From contig JACPOA010000019.1 of the NCBI GenBank assembly GCA_016185205.1, forward strand, positions 1-64,000: a DNA stretch of 64,000 nucleotides, read 5' to 3'. Both the position numbers and the translations under genes were made by a program. The notes beneath the pieces are model-generated. The model was not told the DNA's origin, did not search any database, and saw nothing but the letters and a program-made list of their open reading frames with translations. The stretch comes from Hyphomicrobiales bacterium. GTDB lineage: Bacteria; Pseudomonadota; Alphaproteobacteria; Rhizobiales; Xanthobacteraceae. How positions within the stretch are numbered: position 1 is the stretch's first letter; the number at the start of each line of letters is the position of its first letter. Below are positions 36,433-46,694 of this stretch, in pieces.

Positions 36433-37614
36433 TCAGCGGCTGCGCCAGACCATCATCGACGAGACCACGTAGTTCCATACCACGCTCATGGCCGCGCCGC
36501 CGAGACCGGCGACCCACCATGTCTGCTCGTGGCCGAACAGCCAGTTGCCGACGCTCATGTTGGAAAGCGCGCCGATGCTCGAGACCAGGTAGAAAAGCAT
36601 CAAACCGGTCAGATAATTCATGCCGGTGAGCCGCTGATCGCGATAGGTGATCGCATTGTTGAGCGCAAAATTATTCGCGATGGCGACGACGATGGCCAGC
36701 GTTTGCGCCCATTGGAACGACAGGCCGATGACCGCGACGCCGATGGACAGCGCGACAAAGTGCACGCCGATGCCGACTATTCCGACCAAGCAGAAGAAAA
36801 TGAACCGCAGCGACAGCAGGTCGGATGTCGCTTTCGCGAGCACGAGGCCGGCGTAGTCGAGGGCGATCCGCGTGTCGAGTTTGCTGGCGCCGCGATGGCG
36901 TGAACGGAATTGATACGGCAATTCCGCCACGCGCAGCGACTTGCCGGCGGTCGAGACGATATCGAGCAGGATCTTGAAGCCTTGCGTCGACAGCTTGCGG
37001 GCGAAAGTCTCGACCACATTCCGGCGCAACATGAAGAACCCACTGAGCGGATCGCTCAGTTTGAGGCCAAGGACTTTATTGGCGAGGCGGGTTGCCAGCA
37101 GGCTGATCCATTTGCGCTTGGTTGAAAACGTGTCGGCGGCGCCGCCCTCGGCATAGCGGGTACCGATCACGAGGTCGGCTTCGTCGGCGCGCAATTTCGC
37201 CAGCATGGGCAGCAAGAGCCGTTCGTCGTGCTGCAGGTCCGCGTCCATGACCGCGGCGTAGCGCGCGTTGCTGGCCAGCATGCCTTCCAGGCATGCGCCG
37301 GACAGGCCGCGGCGGCCGACGCGGCGAAGGCAGCGGATGCGTGGGTCGCTGGCGCCGAGCGCGCGCGCCACCTCGGCGGTTCCGTCCGGCGAGTCGTCGT
37401 CGACGATGATCATTTCCCAGGCCACATCGGGCAGCGCCTTGCGCAGGCGATCGACCAGGACCGGGATATTTTCGCATTCGTTGAAGGTCGGGACGATGAT
37501 GCTCAGTTCGGTCGCCCCGGCTATCGGCTTGCGCCGCAGGCCGTCCCCGGCGACGGCCAAGCTTTCGTCGGCCGGCAGGGATTTCTTCGAAACTGGTGCT
37601 TGTTTGCGCGCCAT
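36433..37614 (-). CDS. GT2 polyprenyl-phosphate glycosyltransferase fused to GtrA-like membrane domain
   Basis: LSIIVPTFNECENIPVLVDRLRKAL...VMDADLQHD...; C-terminal 4-TM GtrA-like FIFFCLVGIVGIGVHFVALS...NFALNNAITYRDQ. Confidence 0.9.
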   Translation of the reverse strand: MARKQAPVSKKSLPADESLAVAGDGLRRKPIAGATELSIIVPTFNECENIPVLVDRLRKALPDVAWEMIIVDDDSPDGTAEVARALGASDPRIRCLRRVGRRGLSGACLEGMLASNARYAAVMDADLQHDERLLLPMLAKLRADEADLVIGTRYAEGGAADTFSTKRKWISLLATRLANKVLGLKLSDPLSGFFMLRRNVVETFARKLSTQGFKILLDIVSTAGKSLRVAELPYQFRSRHRGASKLDTRIALDYAGLVLAKATSDLLSLRFIFFCLVGIVGIGVHFVALSIGVAVIGLSFQWAQTLAIVVAIANNFALNNAITYRDQRLTGMNYLTGLMLFYLVSSIGALSNMSVGNWLFGHEQTWWVAGLGGAAMSVVWNYVVSSMMVWRSR

Positions 37615-37618
37615 GTGA

Positions 37619-39427
37619 TTAATCGGTCGTGGCGACCGCCGGCGTGCGGTTCTCCTGCTCCTTGAGCTGGAGCCGGTAGAAGGCGGCATAACGGCCGTCC
37701 TTGCGCAGCAATTCGTCGTGCCGGCCGGATTCGCTGGCCTGGCCATTCTCCACCACATAGATGCGGTCGGCGTGCGAAACGGTGTGCAGCCGGTGCGCGA
37801 TCGCCAGCGTGGTGCGGCCGCGGCAGAGAACTTCCATCGCCTCGCGCACCTGTAGCTCGGATTCCGAATCGAGCGCGGCGGTGGCCTCGTCGAGCAGGAT
37901 GATCGGCGCATTCTTGATCAGCGCGCGTGCGATCGCCACCCGCTGGCGCTGGCCACCGGACAGCTGCAGCCCGTGCTCGCCGACTGGCGTGTCGTAGCCG
38001 CGCGGGAACGCCATGATGAAATCGTGCGCATAGGCGGCCTTGGCGGCGGCCACGATCTCGTCCTCGCTGGCGCCCGGTTTGCCGAATTCGATGTTCTCGC
38101 GGATCGTGCCGCGGAACAGGAAGGTGTCCTGCCCGACATAGGCGATGTGCTGGCGCAGCGAGCGGCGCGACACCTGGGCGATGTCCTGCCGGTCGATGAC
38201 GATGCGGCCGCGCTCGGCCTCATAGAAGCGCAGGATCAGATTGAACACGGTCGACTTGCCGCCGCCGGACGGCCCGACCAAGGCGGTCAGCTTGCCGGGT
38301 TCGGCCACCAGCGACATGCCGGACAGCACCGCCTCGTCGCTGCGATAGGCGAAATGCACGTCGTCGAATTCCAGCCGCGGCGTCACGATCTGCAAGTCCG
38401 GCTTGTTGCGGTCGAGCGGTTCGCTCGGCGGACTATCGATTACCTCGAACAGCACGCGCACGCCCACCAGCCCGCTGTTGAGCTCGATATTGAGCCGGGC
38501 CAGCCGCTTGGCCGGCTCATAGGCCAGCAGGAACGCCGCGATGAACGAGAAAAATTCTCCGGGTGCCGCGCCGGTATTGAGCACGCGATAGCCGCCATAG
38601 GTGATGGCGATCGCGACTGCGAAGCCGCCCAGGGTTTCCATCAGCGGGCTGGCGCGGCTGGAGACGCGCGCCATCTTGTTGGCTTCGTGCTCGACCGCCG
38701 CGACGTTGCGGTCGAAGCGCTCGCGCATGATGCCTTCGAGCGTGAAGGCCTTGACGATGCGGATGCCTTGCAGGGTTTCCTGCAACGTCTCGAGGATGCG
38801 CGTGCCGCCGTCGAACTGGGTGCGCGCGATCTTGTAGACGCGGCGGATCAGCTTGCGCAGAATGAGGAACGCCGGCGGCGCGACCACGAAGCTGAAGAAC
38901 GACATCATCGGGTCCTGGATCACCATGACCGTGACCAGTCCGATCAGCGACAGCAGATCGCGCCCGAGCGAGGTGATCAGCAGATTGAGCACCTGCGTGC
39001 AGGCCGCGGCGCCGGTCGACAGCCGCGCGATAAATTCGGTCGAATGCCGGTTGGAGAAGAAAGTGAGCCCTTCGTGCAAGAGCTTGGTGAAGACGGCGCG
39101 CTGATTGTCGGCGACGATGTGGTTACCGATGCGCGAGAGCGTCACGCTGTGGCCGTAGGTGGCGAGCCCCTTGATCGTGAACAGGGCGGCGGTGATTCCG
39201 CCCAGCACGAAGACGGCCGAGAGATTGCGATGAACATAAGTCTGGTTCATCACGTCGCCGATCAGATAGGCGCTCAACGCCGTGCAGGCGGCGGAAATCG
39301 CCATCAGGACGAAGGCGACGACGTATTTGCGCCAATGCACCAGGCCTTGTTCGGTCAGCAATCGCCGGATCAGGGCGAGGGCGCCGTAACGCTCGTCGTT
39401 GGCCGAGGGCAAGCTGTGTTCGTTCAT
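37619..39427 (-). CDS. ABC transporter ATP-binding protein/permease (MsbA-like lipid exporter)
   Basis: TM domain plus Walker A GPSGGGKST, LSGGQRQRVAIARAL, IILLDEATAALD. Confidence 0.93.
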   Translation of the reverse strand: MNEHSLPSANDERYGALALIRRLLTEQGLVHWRKYVVAFVLMAISAACTALSAYLIGDVMNQTYVHRNLSAVFVLGGITAALFTIKGLATYGHSVTLSRIGNHIVADNQRAVFTKLLHEGLTFFSNRHSTEFIARLSTGAAACTQVLNLLITSLGRDLLSLIGLVTVMVIQDPMMSFFSFVVAPPAFLILRKLIRRVYKIARTQFDGGTRILETLQETLQGIRIVKAFTLEGIMRERFDRNVAAVEHEANKMARVSSRASPLMETLGGFAVAIAITYGGYRVLNTGAAPGEFFSFIAAFLLAYEPAKRLARLNIELNSGLVGVRVLFEVIDSPPSEPLDRNKPDLQIVTPRLEFDDVHFAYRSDEAVLSGMSLVAEPGKLTALVGPSGGGKSTVFNLILRFYEAERGRIVIDRQDIAQVSRRSLRQHIAYVGQDTFLFRGTIRENIEFGKPGASEDEIVAAAKAAYAHDFIMAFPRGYDTPVGEHGLQLSGGQRQRVAIARALIKNAPIILLDEATAALDSESELQVREAMEVLCRGRTTLAIAHRLHTVSHADRIYVVENGQASESGRHDELLRKDGRYAAFYRLQLKEQENRTPAVATTD

Positions 39428-39462
39428 GCGCCCTCTGTCGGGCATTGATTATGGCGCGTCAA

Positions 39463-39550
39463 GCGCATGATCCCGAAAAGTGGGCACCGGTTTCCCGCCT
39501 TCGCGAAACCCGCTTCGGCGGGCGAAGGAAGGTCGGTCAAGATCATGCGC
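39463..39550. repeat. Rhizobiales-type palindromic intergenic element, GCGCATGATC...GATCATGCGC
   Basis: Perfect 10-bp terminal inverted repeats around CCGAAAAGTGGGCACCGGTTTCCCG...; internal TTCGC..GCGAA hairpin. Confidence 0.75.
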
Positions 39551-39656
39551 AATCAAGTTCATGCGCAGGGGCGGTCGTTTCCTTGCCTGGAGGCAGCGGA
39601 TTTTTCAAGCAAAAACGGGTTAATAAGCCGGCGTGATCGGTGCCGTGGCTTCGGCG

Positions 39657-40655
39657 TCAGACGGCGCTGGTGATGCGCTTGCCCGGCAGCCGTTTGTCCC
39701 AGGCGAAGGCATGGGCGACGATGGTGTCGAGATCCTGAAATTGCGGGCGCCAGTCGAGGCTTGCGCGGATGCGATCGACATTAGCCACCAGCATGGGCGG
39801 ATCGCCGGCGCGCCGGTCGGCAATCTGCACTGGAAAATCATTGCCGCTGACGCGCCGCACGGCGTCGATCACTTCCAGCACCGACGCGCCCTGGCCGTAG
39901 CCGCAGTTGAAGGTGGCGTTGCCACCGCCGCGTCGCAGATAGGCGAGCGCGGCCGAGTGCGCGCGCGCCAGATCGCTGACATGGATGTAGTCGCGGATGC
40001 AGGTGCCATCGGGCGTCGGATAATCAGTACCGAAGACGTCGATCTTGGACCGCTTGTCGAGAGCGGCTTCGCAGGCGACCTTGATCAGATGGGTGGCGGC
40101 CGCTGTCGCTTGCCCGGTGCGCAGCTTCGGATCGGCGCCGGCGACGTTGAAATAGCGCAGCACCACGAAGCGCAAGTCATGCGCCTTGCCGGCATCGTGC
40201 AGCATGATTTCCGACATCAGCTTGGAGTTGCCGTAGGGCGAGATCGGGGCCGTCGGCGCATCCTCGCGCACCGGCGCCGCCGCGACATTGCCGTAGACGG
40301 CGGCGGTGGAGGAAAAGATGAGCTGCTTGACACCGGCTTCGATGGCGACGCTGAGCAGGTTGCAGGTATTCATCGTGTTGTTGCGGTAATAGCCGAGCGG
40401 ATTGCTCACCGATTCCGGCACCACGATCGAAGCGGCGAAATGGATGATGGCCGAGACGCGATAATGGGCGATGGTCTTGGCCACCAGTTCGCTGTCGCCG
40501 GTGCTGCCGGCGACGAACGGAACCGAGCTGGGCACTAGGAAGCGGAATCCGGTCGACAGGTTGTCGAGCACGACCACCGGTTCGCCGGCGTCGAGCAGTT
40601 CATGCACCATGTGGCTGCCGATATAGCCGGCTCCGCCCGTCACCAGGATCGTCAT
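39657..40655 (-). CDS. galE: UDP-glucose 4-epimerase
   Basis: ILVTGGAGYIGSHMVHELLDAGEPVVVLDNLSTG; YxxxN-type catalytic region; full length. Confidence 0.95.
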   Translation of the reverse strand: MTILVTGGAGYIGSHMVHELLDAGEPVVVLDNLSTGFRFLVPSSVPFVAGSTGDSELVAKTIAHYRVSAIIHFAASIVVPESVSNPLGYYRNNTMNTCNLLSVAIEAGVKQLIFSSTAAVYGNVAAAPVREDAPTAPISPYGNSKLMSEIMLHDAGKAHDLRFVVLRYFNVAGADPKLRTGQATAAATHLIKVACEAALDKRSKIDVFGTDYPTPDGTCIRDYIHVSDLARAHSAALAYLRRGGGNATFNCGYGQGASVLEVIDAVRRVSGNDFPVQIADRRAGDPPMLVANVDRIRASLDWRPQFQDLDTIVAHAFAWDKRLPGKRITSAV

Positions 40656-40799
40656 GATTCATGCCCCCGAAAGATTTGCCCTCGAATTTTTCCGCGTCGT
40701 TCTAGCGGGCGCCCGTGAAAGTGCGACTAGGCCGCTCAGCCAGTGGTCATTGTTATGGCGGGCATGCTTAATGCTCAGTATATAATTGTGAAACACGCC

Positions 40800-41744
40800 A
40801 TGTCCGACGTTCTTTTCATCAAAACCTCATCCCTCGGCGATGTGATTCATCACATGCCGGCGCTGACCGAGGCGCAGCGCAAGCGCCCGGATGTCCGTTT
40901 CGCCTGGCTGGTGGAGGAGGCGTTCGCGCCGCTGGTGCGCCTGCATCCGGCGGTCGGGGAGGTCATTCCGGTGGCCTGGCGGCGCTGGCGCAAGTCGCTT
41001 TATGCGCCGGCGACGCTGGCCGAGATCGCCGGCAGCCTGCGCGCCATCCGGGTGCGCCGCTACGACGAGATCGTGGACAGCCAGGGCCTGCTGCGCTCGG
41101 CACTTATCGCCCGCGTTGCACATGGCCGGCGCCATGGCTATGACAGAAGCAGCATCCGCGAGCCGCTGGCGTCCGCCTGCTACGATATCCGCCATAGCGT
41201 CAGTCGCGAGCTGCACGCGGTCGAGCGCAATCGCATCCTCAGTGGCCTGGCGCTCGGCTTTACGCCGCAGGGCGCGCCCGACTTCGGGCTCGATCGCGCG
41301 CGCCTGGCCGGCAGCGGGCCACATTATGCCGTGCTGCTGCATGCCACCGCGCGGACCACGAAGGAATGGCCACGGGAGCATTGGATCGCGCTCGGCAAGG
41401 CGCTCGACCCGGGCGTCGAGCTCGTGCTGCCGTGGGGCACGGAAGCCGAACGCGCCCGCAGCGAGGCGATCGCCGCCGCGCTGCCGCGCGCCCGGGTGCC
41501 GGAGCGCTCGCCGCTCGACGCGGTCGCCCGCCTCATCGCCGGCGCGCGATTCGTGGTCGGGGTCGATACCGGGCTCATGCATCTCGCCGCCGCGCTCGGC
41601 GTGCCGCTGGTGGCGATCTTTGCCGGCAGCAAGCCGAATTTGACCGGCCCGGTCGGCAACGGGCCGCTCGCCGTGCTGGGCACGCAAGGCAAGGCGCCGT
41701 CGCTGCAAGAGGTGATCGATGCGGTCAAAACGCTGGCGGGGTGA
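40800..41744 (+). CDS. waaC: Lipopolysaccharide heptosyltransferase I
   Basis: MSDVLFIKTSSLGDVIHHMPALTEAQRKRPDVRFAWLVEEAFAPLVRLHPAVGEVIPVAWRRWRKS; GVDTGLMHLAAALGVPLVAIF. Confidence 0.92.
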   Translation: MSDVLFIKTSSLGDVIHHMPALTEAQRKRPDVRFAWLVEEAFAPLVRLHPAVGEVIPVAWRRWRKSLYAPATLAEIAGSLRAIRVRRYDEIVDSQGLLRSALIARVAHGRRHGYDRSSIREPLASACYDIRHSVSRELHAVERNRILSGLALGFTPQGAPDFGLDRARLAGSGPHYAVLLHATARTTKEWPREHWIALGKALDPGVELVLPWGTEAERARSEAIAAALPRARVPERSPLDAVARLIAGARFVVGVDTGLMHLAAALGVPLVAIFAGSKPNLTGPVGNGPLAVLGTQGKAPSLQEVIDAVKTLAG

Positions 41745-42749
41745 TTACGCCGCTCCCGCGCGCAGCAGGTCGTGCACGTGGATGATGCCGACCGGCTTGC
41801 CGGCGTCGACCGCGAACAAGGCCGTCACCTTCATCGAATTGAGCAGGTCGAGCGTTTCGCTGATCAGCTGATCGGGCCGCGCGGTCTTGGGCTGGCGCGT
41901 CATAACGTCGTCGACGCGCGCATCGAGCAGGTTATTGCGCATGTGGCGGCGCAAGTCGCCGTCGGTGATGATGCCGACCAGCAGCCCGCGCGCATCGGTA
42001 ATGCCGACGCAACCGAAGCCCTTGGTCGTCATGACGATGATCGCCTCCGACATGCGGGTGCCGAGCGGCGCCAGCGGCACCGACTCCCCCGAATGCATGA
42101 GGTCGCGCACCTGTTTGAGCAGCGCGCCAAGTTTTCCGCCAGGATGCAGCATTCCGAAATCGACCGCGGTGAAGCCGTGGCTCTCCAGCAGCGCGATGGC
42201 CAAGGCATCGCCGAGCGCAAGCTGCATCAGCGCCGAGGTGGTCGGCGCCAGATTGTGCGGGCAGGCCTCGCGCGCCTGCGGCAGCGGCAGCACAACGTCG
42301 GCGGCCTTGGCCAGCGTAGAGTCGGCGCTGGCGGTCATGGCGATGAGGCCGATGTTGTGGCGGCGCGAATAATCGGTGAGGTTCTTGAGCTCGGCGGTCT
42401 CGCCCGACCAGGACAGCGCCAGGATCACGTCGTTCTTGGTGATCATGCCGAGATCGCCGTGGCTCGCCTCGGCCGGATGCACGAACAGCGCCGGCGTGCC
42501 GGTGGAGGCGAAGGTTGAGGCGATCTTGTGCCCGACATGGCCCGACTTACCCATGCCGGTGAAGATCACGCGGCCTTGCGCGGCGCGGATCAGGTCGATG
42601 GCAGCGGCAAAGCTGGCGCCCAGGCCGTCGCGCAGGCTGGCTTCGAGCGCATCGATGCCGCTACCCTCGGCGTCGAGCGTGCGCAAGGCGGACTCGATCG
42701 CGGCCTGCGCGCGTTCGCGGTCCACATTGGCTGGCTTGAGCTTGGCCAT
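41745..42749 (-). CDS. kdsD: KpsF/GutQ-type arabinose-5-phosphate isomerase (SIS + CBS domains)
   Basis: VIFTGMGKSGHVGHKIASTFASTGTPALFVHPAEASHGDLGMI plus two CBS motifs. Confidence 0.94.
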   Translation of the reverse strand: MAKLKPANVDRERAQAAIESALRTLDAEGSGIDALEASLRDGLGASFAAAIDLIRAAQGRVIFTGMGKSGHVGHKIASTFASTGTPALFVHPAEASHGDLGMITKNDVILALSWSGETAELKNLTDYSRRHNIGLIAMTASADSTLAKAADVVLPLPQAREACPHNLAPTTSALMQLALGDALAIALLESHGFTAVDFGMLHPGGKLGALLKQVRDLMHSGESVPLAPLGTRMSEAIIVMTTKGFGCVGITDARGLLVGIITDGDLRRHMRNNLLDARVDDVMTRQPKTARPDQLISETLDLLNSMKVTALFAVDAGKPVGIIHVHDLLRAGAA

Positions 42750-42851
42750 CTCTGGGTCGGGGGTCCTTAAGGATTGCGCGGATTTGATAGCATGGAAAGG
42801 CGGCCGCGTCAGGCTGGCGAAGGCGCAAACGTTAACGCGCGGAAGCCGCCA

Positions 42852-43904
42852 TTAACGGGGTTTCGCATCTTTTAAAACCCGGCGCACAGCTGCCAGCACG
42901 GTTTCCATCGCGACATCGGCGGTCCGGCGATGTGCCACCGCGTCATTGCCGTCATTACGCGCACGCTGGCGCGCCGCCTCGTCGCCGGGCGGCTCGAGGA
43001 TGGCGGCAATCGGATTGAGCGGCTTCCAGTGCCAGGGACTGGTCGGCCCGAAGATCGCGACGGTCGGCGTGCCGATCGCCGCCGCGACGTGCATCAGGCC
43101 GGAGTCGTTGGTGACCGAGACATTCGCCGCGGCGAGCGCCAGGATGGCGTCGCGCAGATCGTTGCCGGTGAGGTCGCGCACGCGCGGGTCGCCGGCCGCT
43201 GCGATCTCTCCGGCGAGCGCGCGCTCGTTCGGTCCGCCCAGCACCCAGATGGCGGCGCCGTCCTTGGCGAGCGCCTGCGCCAATTGGCCGTAATGGCCGG
43301 CCGGCCAGGCCTTGCCGGCGCCAACCGCGCCAGGTGACAGGGTGACAATTGGCCGTGGCTCGTCGGCGAGTCCGTGCTGCATTTGCCAGCGTTTGACCGC
43401 GTCCGCCGGCACCTTCAGTTCGGGCAGCGGCCATTCGGCCGGCAAGGTGGCGCCCTTTGGAAGCGCCAATGCGCCCATCTGATCGATCATGCGCGGCAAT
43501 TGGCTCTCGCCATGGCGCATGTCGTTGATGAGGCCGAAGCGGACTTCGCCGGCAAAGCCGGTGCGCACGGGAATGCCGGCAAGCCAGGGCGCCAGCGCCG
43601 CCTTCCACTTGCGCGACATCACCAGCGCCTGCCCGTAGTCGCCCGCGCGCAGCTTGGCGGCGAGCGCGCGCTGGAGCGCGACGCCAAGGCGCCGGCGCGG
43701 CAGGTCCGCCACGATGACCCGCCGGATACCGGGCATGTAGTCGGCCAAGGGCGCGCACAGCGTGCTGCTGACGATATCCACCGGCCGGCCGGGCGTCTGC
43801 GCCCGCAGCAGCTTCACGACCGAATGGCAGCGGACAAAATCCCCAATCCAGACATAGGGGACGATCAGGACCGGCTGTGCGGGGGCTGCTGAAGAGAAGG
43901 TCAT
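42852..43904 (-). CDS. waaF: Lipopolysaccharide heptosyltransferase II
   Basis: GT9 fold; RPIVTLSPGAVGAGKAWPAGHYGQLAQALAKDG; VTNDSGLMHVAAAIGTPTVAIFGPTSPWHWKPLNP. Confidence 0.9.
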   Translation of the reverse strand: MTFSSAAPAQPVLIVPYVWIGDFVRCHSVVKLLRAQTPGRPVDIVSSTLCAPLADYMPGIRRVIVADLPRRRLGVALQRALAAKLRAGDYGQALVMSRKWKAALAPWLAGIPVRTGFAGEVRFGLINDMRHGESQLPRMIDQMGALALPKGATLPAEWPLPELKVPADAVKRWQMQHGLADEPRPIVTLSPGAVGAGKAWPAGHYGQLAQALAKDGAAIWVLGGPNERALAGEIAAAGDPRVRDLTGNDLRDAILALAAANVSVTNDSGLMHVAAAIGTPTVAIFGPTSPWHWKPLNPIAAILEPPGDEAARQRARNDGNDAVAHRRTADVAMETVLAAVRRVLKDAKPR

Positions 43905-44090
43905 GTTTTGGCGCCCGCCCGTCGGCGCGGCATCGGCTCCGGCCTTGCCGGACAGCCGTTACCCCGCAGCGGCGGCAACTGTCCAGCCGCAATTTTTACC
44001 GTTTCCTGAGCCAATTGCGCGGGAATACGGCCTAATATTTGCGCCAACCCGCGGACTGGGGCAAAGCTTTGGCCGGTGCAGGGGAAAAGC

Positions 44091-45071
44091 ATGTTTTTGG
44101 TCACCGGCGGGGCCGGATTCATCGGGTCGAACGTGGTCGCGAGCCTCAACGAGGCCGGCCATACCGTCGTGGTCAACGATCTGCTCGGCAAGGATGACAC
44201 CAAATGGCGCAATCTGGCCAAACGCCAGATCGCCGATCTGGTGCCGCCGGCCGAGCTGACGGCCTGGCTGCACGGCCGCAAGCTCGACGCCGTCGTCCAC
44301 ATGGGCGCCATTTCCGACACCACCGCCACCGACGGCGACCTGGTGATGGAGAACAATTTCCGTCTGTCGCTGCGGCTGCTCGACTGGTGCACGATCACCC
44401 GCACCCCGTTCATCTATGCCTCGTCGGCGGCGACCTATGGCGACGGCAGCCAAGGCTTTGTCGACGACTGGTCGCTGGATGCGTTACGCAAGCTGCAGCC
44501 GATGAACCTGTACGGCTGGAGCAAGCATCTGTTCGATCTCGCGCTGGTCGATCGCTACGTCAAAAAGGAAAACCTGCCGCCGCGCTGGGTCGGGCTGAAG
44601 TTCTTCAACGTCTACGGCCCGAACGAATATCACAAGGGTCACATGGCGAGCGTGCTGGCCAAGGTGTTCGACGGCGCCAAGGCCGGCAAGCCGGTGCGGC
44701 TGTTCAAGTCGCATCGCACCGGCATCGCCGATGGCGAGCAGCGCCGCGATTTCATCTATGTCGACGACGCGGTGGCGGCGCTGCGCTGGCTGCTCGATAC
44801 ATCCTCGGTCAACGGCATTTTCAACGTCGGCACCGGCCGGGCGGAAAGCTTCCGCGACATGATCGGCGCCATGTTCAAGGCGCTCGGCCGGCCGCCGAAT
44901 ATCGACTATATCGAGATGCCCGACGCGATCCGCGGCCAGTACCAGTATTTCACCCAAAGCCGCGTCGAGAACCTGCGCCGCGCCGGCTATAACGCCGGTT
45001 TCACGCCGCTCGAGAGCGCCGTCGGTCAATACGTCACCGGCTATCTCGATCGCGCGGATCGGTACAGGTAG
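44091..45071 (+). CDS. hldD: ADP-L-glycero-D-manno-heptose 6-epimerase
   Basis: [72 protein letters not shown]. Confidence 0.95.
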   Translation: MFLVTGGAGFIGSNVVASLNEAGHTVVVNDLLGKDDTKWRNLAKRQIADLVPPAELTAWLHGRKLDAVVHMGAISDTTATDGDLVMENNFRLSLRLLDWCTITRTPFIYASSAATYGDGSQGFVDDWSLDALRKLQPMNLYGWSKHLFDLALVDRYVKKENLPPRWVGLKFFNVYGPNEYHKGHMASVLAKVFDGAKAGKPVRLFKSHRTGIADGEQRRDFIYVDDAVAALRWLLDTSSVNGIFNVGTGRAESFRDMIGAMFKALGRPPNIDYIEMPDAIRGQYQYFTQSRVENLRRAGYNAGFTPLESAVGQYVTGYLDRADRYR

Positions 45072-45075
45072 CGCT

Positions 45076-46542
45076 ATGTTCGATTTCGACAAGCATCTCA
45101 CCGCGCTTACCGAGCAGACCGTGCTCTGCATCGGCGATCTGATGCTCGATGAATTCGTCTACGGCGAGGTCACCCGCATCTCGCCGGAAGCGCCCACGCC
45201 GGTGATCGCGGTCAAGCGCAGCGAGCTGATGGTCGGCGGCGCCGGCAATGTCGCGCGCAACCTCGTTTCGCTCGGCACCGGCTGCATCTTCGTCGGCGTG
45301 GTCGGCGACGACGATGCCGGCAACGCGCTGACCGAGGCGCTCGGCACCCACCCGCTGATCGAATTTCATCTGGTGGTCGACGCCAAGCGTCAGACCACGC
45401 GCAAGGTGCGCTTCGTTTCCGAGCATCATTCGACGCATCTGCTGCGCGCCGACTGGGAAGCGGCCGCGGCCGTCGACGCCGGCGGCGAGGACGCGCTGAT
45501 CGGTCACGCCATCAAGGCGATGCCGCGCGCAGGCAGCGTAGTGCTGTCCGACTATGCCAAGGGCGCGCTCACCCCGCGCGTCATCCGCGCCGTCATCGAT
45601 GCCGCCAACAAACTCGGCAAGCCGGTGGTGGTCGATCCGAAAGGCCGCGACTACGGCATCTATCGCGGAGCGACGCTGATCACGCCGAACCGGCAAGAAC
45701 TCGCCGATGCCACGCATCGCGCCGCGCAGACCGACGATGAAATCGCTGCCGCCGCTGCGGAACTCGGCCGCGCATTGGGCGCGCAAGCGGTGCTGGTGAC
45801 GCGCAGCGAGGCCGGCATGACTCTGGTGGGCGAGGGCGCGCCCGTCCACGTGCCGGCCTATCCGGTGCGCGTGCGCGACGTCTCCGGCGCCGGCGATACC
45901 GTCGTCGCCGTGCTGGCGGCGATGCTGGCCATGGGCGCCGATTTCGAATCGGCCATGCGCGCCGCCAATGCCGCCGCGGCGGTGGTGGTGGGAAAACGCG
46001 GCACCGCCACGCTGTCGGTGGCTGAGCTGCGCTCGCGCATTCTGCCGGCCGCCACGCTGGCGCCGGAAGAAAAGATCGTGTTCGACTGGGCTTTGCTCGA
46101 CGAGCATCTGGCCGAATGGCGGAAAGCCGGCCTGCGCGTCGGTTTCACCAATGGCTGTTTCGATCTGCTGCATCCCGGCCACGTCAGATTGCTGGCCGGC
46201 GCGCGCGCGGCCTGCGACCGGCTGGTGCTCGGCTTGAACGGCGACGCTTCGGTCACCCGGCTCAAAGGCGCCGGCCGCCCGGTGCAGCCGGTGCAATCGC
46301 GCGCGGAGGTGCTGGCCGCGCTCGAGGCGGTCGATCTGGTGGTGGTGTTCGACGAGGACACGCCGGAAAAGCTGATCGCGCGGGTGAAGCCGAGCGTGCT
46401 GGTCAAGGGCAGCGACTACACGCGCGAGCAGGTGGTCGGCCGCGAGATCGTCGAGGCGCTCGGCGGCCAGATCGTGCTGATCGACCTGGTGCCCGGCCAT
46501 TCGACCACCGCGATGGTGGAGCGCTCGCGCGGGCCGAAGTGA
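45076..46542 (+). CDS. hldE: Bifunctional heptose-7-phosphate kinase/heptose-1-phosphate adenylyltransferase
   Basis: PfkB domain ([28 protein letters not shown]) plus cytidylyltransferase-like domain ([22 protein letters not shown]). Confidence 0.96.
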   Translation: MFDFDKHLTALTEQTVLCIGDLMLDEFVYGEVTRISPEAPTPVIAVKRSELMVGGAGNVARNLVSLGTGCIFVGVVGDDDAGNALTEALGTHPLIEFHLVVDAKRQTTRKVRFVSEHHSTHLLRADWEAAAAVDAGGEDALIGHAIKAMPRAGSVVLSDYAKGALTPRVIRAVIDAANKLGKPVVVDPKGRDYGIYRGATLITPNRQELADATHRAAQTDDEIAAAAAELGRALGAQAVLVTRSEAGMTLVGEGAPVHVPAYPVRVRDVSGAGDTVVAVLAAMLAMGADFESAMRAANAAAAVVVGKRGTATLSVAELRSRILPAATLAPEEKIVFDWALLDEHLAEWRKAGLRVGFTNGCFDLLHPGHVRLLAGARAACDRLVLGLNGDASVTRLKGAGRPVQPVQSRAEVLAALEAVDLVVVFDEDTPEKLIARVKPSVLVKGSDYTREQVVGREIVEALGGQIVLIDLVPGHSTTAMVERSRGPK

Positions 46543-46694
46543 TTTGACATAGCCGGCACCCCCGGGCCGGCCTAAGGCCGGACGGCGCAACCCACGCGGC
46601 AGGGGAACTCAAAAGCCAATTGCGTGTTGACGCAGCGGAGCGCGGCGGCAGCATGCGACATTGCGCGCGCGCCCGCGACCGGGAGGGGCGTGCC

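Noticed and set aside
37973-39448. 491-aa plus-strand ORF
   Set aside because: Antisense to the MsbA-like gene; shadow ORF.
45034-46590. 518-aa minus-strand ORF
   Set aside because: Antisense to hldE; shadow ORF.
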